Source of the DNA: Vigna angularis
Taxonomy: Eukaryota; Streptophyta; Magnoliopsida; Fabales; Fabaceae
Length of the DNA stretch: 64,000 nucleotides
Direction of reading: 5' to 3'
Assembly (NCBI RefSeq): GCF_016808095.1
Contig: NC_068976.1
Coordinates: 37,035,871-37,099,870 of the forward strand
Shown here: piece by piece, positions 31,195 to 41,685 of the stretch
Position numbering within the stretch: the stretch's first letter is position 1
Layout: each line of letters begins with the position of its first letter
Program-made: the position numbers and the translations under genes
Notes under the pieces: generated by a model
What the model was told of the DNA's origin: nothing
Databases searched by the model: none
What the model saw: only the letters and a program-made list of their open reading frames with translations

Positions 31195-32976
31195 TGATGA
31201 GGCTGTCGCAACCCATACAAATTTGATGTGCATTAAAAATGCAGTATAGTGGTAGGAAGTGACTCCTAGGTTGTCTCTCAAGGACCAAATGTGGTTGGAG
31301 ACTTAGGTATAACACAAAGTGGGGGTTTTGTGAAAGATTTTGTGAATACAAGTGACGAAATTAAAAATTAAAATTAAGCACAACCGAATACAATTGAAGA
31401 CATTAAAGTGCATGAAAACATTAAATTGAACACTGCAACAGATAAATATCCAAACACAATTCAAGCTATAAAAATGTAATGCTTAAGCTAAAACATTAAA
31501 TGCACAATGCAGCTTGAAAGTAAAAGTAAATGCTTAAGGTGTGTGTGACAAATTAAAAAGCAAGTAAGCTTGTGGAGCTCTCCTAAAAAGTTGGACGTGG
31601 CAGCCATGCCCTTCCTCTAAATTAAATCACTTAAATTAAATGTATCACCTTACTTTTCCCCACCCAAAACGTAACAGCATCTCCCAAAAGAAATTGAAAA
31701 TTCAAAAGCTTCTAAAAGAAATTCTCTTTAGTCGTGACATGTTAAGCTTCCATGGGTTTCATTCTAAAAAAACAAATAAAAATGGGAACCGTTTCCCTCT
31801 TCCAGCAGCGTTCCTTTCCAACATCCATCACCACTTTATTCTCCTAGGAAAACATGTGCTCTCTACTCCAACCACCGTACTCCTACCCTATGAGTTAACG
31901 CTTCTCTTTTCTTTTCTAAATGAATAGCAATTGAAATTGTGCTCTACACATCAAGCAACGTGCACACCCTTCAATAGTGGGATTCGTGCCTCATTCTTCT
32001 CCAAAGCAAATGAATGAAAAGAAAAGGAAATGCATAAGAGAGGTCCCACCTGCTGGACTTGACTTCCCACTAACTCCCACCTAATCACTTCTTCATTTCT
32101 CAAAGAAAAGAAATCTCCAAAGCATTTAATCACAAAATGAAAGTAGCGTAGCCTTTCTCATCGCAACAGCACTTTCAAATCAGCTTTCTCCTCCATTTGA
32201 ATAACAAAATATGAAATGTAGCCCTTTCTTCCAACACAAGAATCAACGCAATAAAGGAAGAGTTCTTCTCTCATTCAAAATGTGGCAGCGTTGAGGTCTC
32301 TTGCCAGTAGCCATGTCACCGTTTGCTTTGCTTCTTTTTATTCCAAGGAACTTTAAAATAAAAACATAAAACAATACTTCATTCTCGCCCTCAAATAGTG
32401 TGAACATTCAAGCATAGACACAATAAAAGGATTCAATCAAAAGTGCATAAAAAAAATGAAAGAACGAGTGTGCTTCTTCATTCTTCAAAAACGTTCAATG
32501 TCAACCCCTTGGAAACAGTGTTCAAAAACAAAAAAACCGAAAATGAGTGTGCGGATGGTCCAAGGCCGTGTGTCTTTTATGAGGGTGGGGTCCACACAAA
32601 AACCCTAGGGTGCCAAGTCATCCACCTCCACTTTTGGGCCTAGTTCATTTTGCCAAAAATTGGCTCAATCTACAAAAGTTAATCCAAAAACATTCTACAC
32701 TACTAAATTACAATTTAATTAATTCTAAAATGTCTATGTGGAGAGTCTTGAATTTATTTGCATTCTTCCTGCTGTCCTAAAATGTATCTCCAAAGTTTTT
32801 CCTGCAATCAATGATGAAAATAATTAGCTCAGATAATTCAAATTAATTAAAATAAGAATTTTTGTCAAATTAAGCACAGTTAGCAAAAATGAAAAAATAC
32901 CGGACATTTAAGCACAATTCCCTGATTAATTCTAGCACAATAAACTAAGTGAAATCAAGAAAATATTGACTCATCA
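31195..32976 (-). repeat. D-family LTR (D1)
   Basis: Plus-strand start TGATGAGGCTGTCGCAACCC and end AAATATTGACTCATCA; TG/CA ends; 1,782 bp. Reverse-oriented copy of the LTR at 37981-39775. The frames of 60-95 codons inside it do not line up with anything and are ignored. Confidence 0.88.
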
Positions 32977-33727
32977 AAATAGTCCACACTTAGTCTTTTG
33001 CATTCCTTGGCAAAATCAAGACGCAAATCAAGGAATAGTTCAAAAGACATAGGGAAGTGACACAAACTCAGCACACAAAAAACAAAGACTAACAAGGACA
33101 GAAACAGAATTGCATAGTTCTCAAGGGATCTGGACCAAGAAAGGAAATAGACGGTACCCAACACAAAATCAAAGAAAGCAGATACTCACAGAAATCATCC
33201 AAGCAATTCCAATCATGACAAAATGATCAATCAGCTCAAGAGGTGAATCAAAAGTAACAAAACCTCACAGATGCACTATCACTGTATTTCTCAAGTGTCT
33301 AGGATAAACAATTTCAACTCAATGTACTCAAGAAAGCAGGCAACAACAGACTTGGCAAGTCTCTAACCTCAACACGCAAAACATATGCATGTTCACATCA
33401 AAAGGTCTTTTGATGGTTGTAATTGGGCCAAGGACAAGGGAGGATAACATATGGATGAGAAGTTACAAACCAAAAGAAATAGAGGAGCAATGGGAAAGAA
33501 GTGTAAACACAGTCAAATCACACCCAAAACCTCTAATTCAATCCTCTTCTTGACTCTATTATTCACAAATTTTTTATTTTTCTCAATTTTCTCTATTTTT
33601 CTTTGATCCTGACTCTTTTCTTTTCTCTCTTTAGCACACAACTGTAAGAGACAAGATATAAATCATATGTCCAAAAATAAAACAAGAAGAGGAACCAACT
33701 AACCAATTCATTAGAATCCCCAGGGAG
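32977..33727 (-). other. 3' internal stump of D1
   Basis: About 750 bp with no credible ORF. Sense strand next to the LTR reads AAGACTAAGTGTGGACTATT, a purine-rich stretch in the polypurine-tract position. The rest shows nothing recognisable. Confidence 0.6.
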
Positions 33728-33836
33728 ACCACACTTATTTTCTATCTTCTTATCTTTTCAATTATATCTTTTGATTATTTCTTCTCTTTTCTATCTTTTT
33801 GTGCTAACAAAATTTTTCTAGGGTTTTGTTTCCTTG

Positions 33837-34480
33837 TGTATGTAGGGTAATATTTGGACTAGAAGCAAAAAGATTTCTGAACCTCTTCTTGAAGGCCTAA
33901 CGAAAGTAGAAGGAGGAGGAGAGTTCGAACTTCAAGAGAACTATTCCCTTCTCTTGAGACACTCTTACAACCTTCACCACCAAGGTCTTACCATAGCACT
34001 GAAAATATGGCAGAGGAGAATAATGGTAGATGGACTCTTGCAGATTACACCACTATGGTTGGCCCTCAACATTTTAACAATATAGCAAGGCCGAGGGTCA
34101 ATGCTGCAAACATGGAGGTGAAACCGTCATTGATACAGTTGGTGAAAAGCAATCAGTTTAATGGGCTATCACATGAAAGCCCATATGAACATCTCACCAC
34201 CTTCAATGAAATCTGTAACACCATGAAGAAAAATGGAGTGTCGGATGAAGCAATCAAGCTTAGTTTCTCATTGGGAGGCAATGCTAAGTTATGGTTAAAT
34301 TCTTTTCCAAAAGGTAGTTTTACAGAATGGGAAGCTGTGGTTGCAAAGTTTTTGAATAAATACTTCCCACAATCTAAAGTCAACAAAGGGAAGCAAGAGA
34401 TCTCTTCTTTCAGACAAGGTATGGAGGAGACATTAGGTCAAGCATGGGACAGGTACAAAAGTTTATTGAGAAAGACTCCC
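33837..34480 (+). pseudogene. gag of element E, 5' part
   Basis: Same gag as element A. The ATG used by A (16177) is followed here at once by TAG (33839-33844), so the native start is lost; the open frame begins at 34007 (MAEENNGRW). The capsid domain is unbroken (FNGLSHESPYEHL, SFSLGGNAKLWLNSF, FLNKYFPQSKVNKG, FRQGMEETLGQAWDRY), which shows that the corresponding gap in A is a deletion. It stops at D2 inside LLRKTP. Confidence 0.8.
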
Positions 34481-35485
34481 ATGAACGTGTGCTTTCCTCT
34501 AAAGTTCTTTCACCGTGCGTGTGCACCTCTTCCAGAAAAATGAATTCAGCGCTTGTGCCTCCTCCAAAAGAATCACTGTTTTCTCCATCATTTAAACAAC
34601 ACCCTCATGGACGTGCAATTGAATCAGCGTCTTTCTCCATGAATCATCACCGTGTAGTGAGTCAGCGATTTGAAGCACCGTGGAAATGGAATAAAATAAA
34701 CAAGGCTTAGGCTGAAAATTTAATGTAACCGAGATTGGATGTGGCAAATGCAATGAAAATGTTGGATGTGGCCTCTCCCCTTTGCTGGACGTGACAGCGC
34801 GCTCTTCTCCAACCAAAATGAACTCTAAGAATCAGTGTGCACCAGCCAATCCCATGAGTTTCTCTTCAGCAAAATCTATCACCGCTTGCTATTCCTTCCT
34901 CATCAATCTCCACACTTTGCCTCATTAGCTCCACGTCACTAGGCTCTAATCTGTTTTGCTGTGACCGAGAGCTCCAACCATGGTGGCAGCTGCACTAGCT
35001 CCAGGCCGAGACACCCCCTCTTTGCTACTGTGCAGGACGCTCCAAATCCCATCCTCCCTTTTTCTCCAATTCAAGTTCCCCTTTATATGTGGGGTAGTAC
35101 TGCCCCAAAATACCTAGGGTGCCAAGTCACTCACCCCCACTTTTGTGTCTAGTCTACTTTACCAAAAATTTACCCAAAGTGTAAAAGTTGATCCAAAAAT
35201 TCTAAACTAATAAATTACAATATAATTAATACTAAAATGTCTATGTGGAAAGTCTTGAATTTATTTGGCATTCTTCCTTATGTCCCAAAATGTATCTCCA
35301 AAATTTTTCTTACAATCAATGATGAAAATAACTAGCTCAGATAATTCAAATTAATTAAAATAAGAATTTATTGTCAAATTAAGCACAATTAACAAAAACG
35401 GAAAAATATCGGACATTTAAGCACAATTCCCTGATTAATTCTAGCACAATAAACTAAGTGAAGTCAAGAAAATATTGACTCATCA
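34481..35485 (-). mobile_element. D-family LTR fragment (D2)
   Basis: About 1 kb matching the inner and right part of the D LTR, including the AAATATTGACTCATCA terminus at 35485. The other terminus (TGATGAGGCTG) is absent. It replaces roughly 850 bp of E between gag and protease. No target duplication is visible. Confidence 0.75.
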
Positions 35486-37980
35486 CCATCTTATGCAAAG
35501 TTTTTGAAAGAACTCCTTACAAAAAAAAAGAAAATATATTGAGAAGGAGACCATTGAAGTAAAAGGTAATTGTAGTGCAATCATACAATAATTACCTCCT
35601 AAGTTTAAAGATCCAGGGAGCTTCACTATTCCATGCACTATAGGACAGTTGGAAGTTGGAAGAGCTCTAATTGATTTGGGAGCTAGCATTAATTTGATGC
35701 CGCTTTCTTTATTTAAAAGAATTATGGGCTTAGAGCTCAAACCCACTAGAATGGCACTTCAATTGATGGACATGTCTCTTAAATATCCTTATAGAGTAGT
35801 TGAAGATGTGTTGGTCAAGGTAGACAAATTCGTTTTTCTAGTGGATTTTGTTATCATGGAGATGGAGGAAAATGGAGATGCACCTCTCATTCTTGGGAGA
35901 CCATTTATGAAGACTGCTAGAGTTTTAATTGATGTGGAGAATGGTAAGCTCAAATTGAGAGTTCAAGATGAAGATGTAAATTTCGATGTATTTAAAGCCA
36001 TGACACATCCAAAAGATGACAAAGCGTGTTTTCAATTTGATATACTTGATGAAGTTTGCATGGTGCAAGAAAGGATGGTACATTATTCTTCTCCACTAGA
36101 GAAAACTCTTATTGATGCTTGTGAAGATTTAAATGAAGAAGAAGAAAAATTGATTGATGAATTAATGACGGATTTGGAGACATTGAAGGAGATTCCGCTG
36201 GAACATGCTATGTTTAAGACAATTGATACCAAAGAGGAAGTCAAAGCAAAGAAGTTAGAATTAAAAATGCTACCATCACATTTAAAGTATGTTTTTCTAG
36301 AAGAAGATGGAACAAAGCCAGTCATCATCAGTAATTCTTTGCTTCCTGAAGAAGAAGAAAAGTTGGTAGAAATATTGAAAACCAACAAAGAAGATATTGG
36401 GTGGTCAAATTCAGATCTTAAAGGTATAAGTCCAACTGATTGCATGCACAAGATCTTTATGGAAGATGATTATAAACCGAGTGCTCAACCACAAAGAAGA
36501 TTAAATCCTGTCATGAAGGAGGTGGTTATAAAAGAAGTATTGAAGCTCTTGGAAGCTCGCATTATTTATCCAATCTCTGACAGTGAATGGGTAAGTCCAG
36601 TACAGGTAGTTCCAAAGAAAGGTGGGATGACAATAATTCATAATGAGAAGAATGAGCTTATTCCTTCTCGGACTGTTACTGGATGGCGAATGTGCATTGA
36701 TTACAGGAAATTAAATAAAGCTACCAGGAAGGATCATTTCCCTCTTCCTTTCATGGATCAAATGCTGGAGAGATTTGCAGGTCAGTCTTTTTATTGTTTT
36801 CTGGATGGATATTCTGGTTACAATCAAATTGTGGTAGATCCAAAAGATCAAGAGAAGACTGCATTTACATGTCCTTTTGGTGTTTTTGCTTATAGAAAGA
36901 TGTCATTTGGATTATGTAATGCCCCAGCCACATTTCAAAGGTGTATGCAGGCAATTTTTTCAGATCTCATGGAAAAGCGCATTGAAGTCTTCATGGATGA
37001 TTTCTCTGTCTTTTGAGATTCCTTTCATAACTGTTTAATGAATCTGGACACTGTTCTCAAAAGATGTGTTCAGACGAATCTGATACTTAATTGAGAGAAA
37101 TGTCCTTTTATGGTAAGAGAAGGAATTGTGTTGGGACATAAGATTTCTGCTAAGGGGATTGAAGTAGACAAAGCCAAAGTAGAGGTTATTGGGAAACTTC
37201 CTCCACCAACAAATGTGAAGGGAATCAGAAGCTTCTTAGGCCATGCTGGATTCTATAGAAGATTTATTAAAGATTTCTCAAAAATAGCAAAACCATTGAG
37301 TAATTTGTTGGTTAAAGATATACCTTTTGTGATGAATGATGAATGTTTGAAAGCTTTTGATACATTGAAAAGCAAATTGATTTCGGCCCCAATGATTATA
37401 GCCCCAGATTGGAATCAAAATTTTAAATTAATGTGTGATGCTAGTGATTATGCAATAGGAGTTGTCCTTGGTCAGAGAAAAGGGAAGGTATTTCATATTA
37501 TTTATTATGCTAGCAAAGTGTTGAATGATGCCGAGTTAAATTATGCTACCATTGAGAAGGAGTTTCTAGCCATAGTTTATGCTTTAGAGAAATTCAGATC
37601 TTATCTCATAGGGTCTAAGGTGATTATCTACACAGATCATTCAGCTATAAAATATTTCTTGACAAAGCCAGATTCTAAACCACGTCTGATTAGATGGGTG
37701 TTACTACTACAAGAGTTTGATGTAGAAATCTGTGATAAAAAGGGGAGTGAAAATTTGATTGTTGATCACTTATCCTGGCTATTTAATACTGAGGTTACTA
37801 GCAAAGAAACAAAAATCTGGGAATCTTTTTCGGATGAAACACTTATGTATATTCAAAAAATGTCGTGGTTTGCTGATTTGGCAAATTTTAAAGCTGTAGG
37901 GGTAATTCCAGAAGATCTTAATTGGCAACAAAGAAAGAAATTTTTGCATGAAGCCAAGCAATTTATCTGGGATGACCCTT
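35486..37980 (+). pseudogene. pol of element E: PR, RT, RNase H
   Basis: A single frame with three stops: TAA at 35588-35590, TGA at 37014-37016 and TGA at 37092-37094. Protease DLGAS near 35676 and LILGRPFM near 35887. RT with WRMCIDYRKLN near 36684, CPFGVFAYRKMSFGLCNAP near 36870 and FMDDFSV near 36993. RNase H with LMCDASDY near 37428, [14 protein letters not shown] near 37554 and YTDHSA near 37632. It ends at FIWDD where D3 starts, before the integrase. The TGA at 37092 is shared with element A at 19204. Confidence 0.87.
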
Positions 37981-39775
37981 TGATGAGTCAATATTTTCTT
38001 CACTTCACTTAGCTTATTGTGCTAGATTTAATCAAGGAATTGTGCTTGAATGTCCAGTATTTTCCCATTTTTCCTAATTGTGCTTAATTTGATCAGAAAT
38101 TCTTATTTCAATTAATTAGAATTATCTGAGCTAATTATTTTCATCATTGATTGCACGAAAAATTTTGGAAATACAATTTGGGACATTTGGAGGTTAAATG
38201 AGAAATGGCAATTGGGCCCAAAGGTGGAGGTTTATTTTTGATGTGCAGCACAAGATTTTATTTTGGAGGATGCACTTGATTTTCCTTTAGAAGCAGCACA
38301 TGGTCCAGCATGCCATGACCTGCACCCATTTATTTCTTCATCCAACAATCCAACACGTGAAGAATGGAGGTGCAGCAAAAGAAGAAAGCAGCCCACATTG
38401 CATTTTTAAAAACGGGGGTGCACATGGAGACTTGGAGCATCCAGCATTGTGGGTTACGTCTTCGGCTGCCACGTCCAGCTTGGATTTGAAGAGGTGCTGG
38501 GAGAGAAAGGGCCAGCAGGGCCTGGTCCAGCATCCAGCAAGGGCTTCACGCGGATAGAAGCACACGACCCTTGAGTAGTTGACGCGTCATGCAGGTTGGG
38601 GGAGGATAGCCGCCATCTAAGAAAAAGAGGATTTTGGCTTGAAAGAAAGGGGGTTGTGACGGGCAATGGTGTCCAGCCGCCACCTTAACTTGGTTTTTCT
38701 TTGAACGTTTTTTCATGAATTGAAAGAAGTGTGCAATGCTATTACGGAGATGAATGAAAAAGCTTCACCTTAATTTCATTTGGCTGATTTACTCACTGCC
38801 CTTTTCATTTGGTTTTATGCACGTTTTGATTGAAGTTTTTAGTCCATCATTGTCACGTCCAACATGAAGTTTTTCTTTGATTTATTGGAAGCACATGAGG
38901 GTTCAGTAGCTGTCACAGACAGGGAAACACTTGGTTGAGAGAAGCACATTTAATTCCTTTTAAGCAAAATGCATTTTATTTTATTGAAGCAAGCACACAA
39001 GTGTCACGGCCTGGTATAAAGCACTTTTCATTTTGTGGAAAGGAGATGGCACATGGTCACGGGTAGCTTAAAGTAGGAAGTTGGTGTGCGCGCATAAAGA
39101 AGCATTATTGAGGGGACGTTTATTTTTTTTGTAGCTGCGTGTGGGAGATTTAGAGGAGAATGGTGTGACACTTTGGAAGAAAGCCCGAGACGGAGTTTGA
39201 GAAATGAAGAAGTAGATTAGGTAGGAGTAGGTGTGTGGTGTCAAGGCATGAAAGGTGTCACGGTTTTGTTGGCTTTTAAGAAGCACAACACGCAGGGCTT
39301 CACACAGGGACCAGCTGCCACGTCCTTAATGGAGAGTGCCAAGGGGTTTAAGTTTTCTTTACTTATTCAAGCAAGCATTTAATATTAAATCTCTTTAAGC
39401 ATTCATTTAAATTGCCCGTCATTCTCAGTTTGCATTTAAATTGTTTAGCTCAATGTTGCACTTTTAATTTGGTTAAAGCACTTTTCATTTTGATGTTCTC
39501 TATTTTTCGTGGTTGTGATATTTTAGTTACGATGTTAGCTTAAGTGACCAATCATTTTAATTCTATATTTATATCTGTGTTTACATCCGTGTTTATGTTC
39601 GTGTTTTAATTTAGTTCACTCGCATTCACAAAATCTTCACAAACCCCCCCTACGTGTTTGATCTGAGACTCGAGCCACATTTGGTCCTTGAGAGACGACC
39701 TAGGAGTCACTTCCTAGCACTATACTGCATTCTTAATTGCAAATCAAATTTGATGGGCCGCGACAGCCCACATCA
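37981..39775 (+). repeat. D-family LTR (D3)
   Basis: Starts TGATGAGTCAATATTTTC and ends GCGACAGCCCACATCA; 1,795 bp; reverse-oriented relative of D1. TATAAAG at 39015-39021 is a possible TATA box. The middle (about 38220-39400) differs strongly from D1, as is common for U3 regions. Confidence 0.88.
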
Positions 39776-39780
39776 AATTT

Positions 39781-39798
39781 TGGCGCCGTTGCCGGGGA
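39781..39798 (+). promoter_or_regulatory. PBS of D3 (perfect tRNA-Asp complement)
   Basis: TGGCGCCGTTGCCGGGGA, an exact complement of the plant tRNA-Asp 3' end with CCA, five bases after the LTR. Confidence 0.93.
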
Positions 39799-39896
39799 CC
39801 AACGGTTCGGTTTTAGGTCTTTTGTTGTGTTAGTGTGTGTTGTGTTAGTGTGTGTTGTGTTTTGTCTTGTGTTGTGAGTGTGTCTCCCGGGACCAA

Positions 39897-39926
39897 CACT
39901 TCGTTCACTTCCTCCACTTCGTCAAC
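39897..39926. repeat. 30-bp scrap of the minisatellite at a breakpoint
   Basis: CACTTCGTTCACTTCC, then TCCACTTCGTCAAC: three to four units of the same 9-bp family, 25 kb from array 2. Its last six bases, GTCAAC, are also the first bases of the chromovirus gag that follows (compare 57604-57609), a microhomology at the join. Confidence 0.82.
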
Positions 39927-40356
39927 AAATACTCTGTGAATGCCAAACGGTTCTCATCTGGACACCTCTTGGCGTTGAAGATCCTTTCCATGTCCCTTAA
40001 CCACTGATCCGCCTCATCAGGGAGGCCCTTCCCACTGAACTTAGCCGGATGGTGTTGAAGGAAACTCTCCAAGCTCCATTCAGCAGCAGGCTGGGCAGCA
40101 TTGGAAGAGGACGCCCCCGGAGTGTGCCTAGTTACTGCTAAAATTTCCATCAACTGTCTTTGAGTCGTTTCAGAGTTGGCATGAGAAGCCTCCAAACTCT
40201 GCATAGCGCTCTGATTCTGCTGCATCAGAGTGGCGTTCTGCTCCATTAGAGTATTATTCTACTGTTGTAACCTATCTATCACCATTTCCAACAGCCTAGT
40301 GTTGTTGGACGTGTCAGGCTCGTTAGGCTGTGGGGGAGGAGGAAGTCTAGGAGCCA
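39921..40356 (-). pseudogene. gag fragment of the second G copy
   Basis: Begins with an ATG at 40354-40356 (MAP, then a Pro-rich start) and runs to the breakpoint at 39921. There is one CAG-to-TAG stop near 40260. It reads straight through the segment where the main copy has a frameshift (near 57648), so it shows where that copy is damaged. A Gln-rich coiled-coil-like stretch precedes the capsid motif LESFLQHHPAKFSGKG. Confidence 0.8.
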
Positions 40357-40494
40357 TTTGTTCTCTGGAACAGAGAAAAACGAGTGTTAGTCATGTTCAA
40401 AGAGTTTGAAAAATAACTCATTAAACACATATCAAGCACACAGCAAAAACACAGTGCACTCATAACCTACAGTGTCCTTTAAGAGAACAAAACT

Positions 40495-40506
40495 GCTTTG
40501 ATACCA
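40495..40506 (-). promoter_or_regulatory. PBS next to the left G LTR
   Basis: TGGTATCAAAGC on minus, one change from the initiator tRNA-Met-type PBS TGGTATCAGAGC seen at 58177-58188. Confidence 0.8.
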
Positions 40507-40510
40507 CTAA

Positions 40511-40999
40511 TGTAACATCCCAAAATACAGTAATTACCATAATCAGAATTAATTACATTTAACAGTAAAACAGTGCAGTCTTTACATTACTAATGAGGTT
40601 CAAAAAGTCGAACGGCTTAAAGTACAGAAATAAGCGAACGCAAAAGAAACAGGAGTTCTGGGACGAACGGTCTTACAAAACCTTGACCGAACGACCATAG
40701 TAAAACTAAAAGACTAATAAATGAAAAACACGCGAGCGCTCTAAGGCTCGGATTTAACTTCCACTTCCACCAGATTAGCGTCTTCCAAATTTTCTTCTTC
40801 TAGCATCTCTTCAAGTGACGCACCTCCATCTGCTCACATCCACACGAATGATCATTGCAATGACAGGACGAACGTACATAGACAATCGACAACACAAGGA
40901 AAAACGAAAGGGTAAGCTTAAGTAATTTAATTTATACATCAACACATACACCAACATTTCAATTCACACAAGCACATACTCCACATATAACATCAACCG

Positions 41000-41034
<35 letters not shown>

Positions 41035-41685
41035 TTCTAGACCGACCGTCCGGACTGTATGAATCTGTGTAGTTACAAGAGTCCTTGCACCCGAGTGATG
41101 TAGTAACTGGGATACACCAAACAGCTGCCACTCGAGGTCAGTCCGTTCTTACGTCGCCCATGTTAACTTATGGACTAAGGACCTCCTGTCGTTCCCACAC
41201 ATGACATACTTCCTCTACATGAAGATAGTAATCACGGAACATCAGGATGGACAGCGAGTCTTAACTTATCCACAGTCATACTTTACCAAATTTAATATTC
41301 AAATATATAAGAGTCGTTCCTCCTTGGAACGCTCGTTCAAATTCCATAATCGTATAATCATTCAATATAGTGTTCACACTTCAACATCTTATAATTTATC
41401 ATCATCTCTATCTTTAGTTTTAAAAGGGTAAAATAACGAACGTTCATACTTCTGAAGAACGAAGACGAACGCTAAAGACTAGATTTAAAAGACTCGTTGT
41501 CAAACCGAATAAGTCAACAAATACTTATATGACGAACGTGACTGCTACTCGAATCAGTTGAATGAAGCGACTCTTAGAAATATAACGTAAATGTTCAGAA
41601 TAAATTTAGGTACAAAGATTCTAGACCAAATTCAAATGGATAAAGATTCAACAAGACAATTATTTAATTATACTGAGAACAATTC
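40511..41685 (-). repeat. Middle LTR of G, part 1
   Basis: Matches the right LTR from 58193 to about 59391 (TGTAACATCCC to GAGAACAATTC), including an AT tract at 41002-41032 that is shorter than its counterpart at 58684-58737. Element F starts at 41686. Confidence 0.9.

Larger units (their letters stand above)
31195..33727 (-). mobile_element. Element D1: LTR plus 3' internal stump
   Basis: A third LTR family on minus: LTR 31195-32976 followed by about 750 bp of internal 3' sequence that ends near 33727, where the leader of element E resumes. It replaces the end of the A-type LTR and the PBS of E, so insertion was followed by, or came with, a deletion. No coding sequence seen. Confidence 0.75.
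33728..37980 (+). mobile_element. Element E: second A-type gag-pol copy, truncated
   Basis: Leader, gag and pol of the same family as element A, missing its PBS end (D1), the gag-pol junction (D2) and everything after the start of integrase (D3). In the remaining parts it is better preserved than A. Confidence 0.83.
37981..39896 (+). mobile_element. Element D3: LTR, PBS and leader
   Basis: Plus-strand D-family 5' LTR with PBS and about 100 bp of leader; the rest of the element is gone at the join with minisatellite and chromovirus sequence. It is inserted in E directly after GATGACCCTT. Confidence 0.85.

Noticed and set aside
31133..32643. Small frames in the D-family LTRs (also 34444-35152 and 38300-39286)
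   Set aside because: Not conserved between D1, D2 and D3 and without domains.
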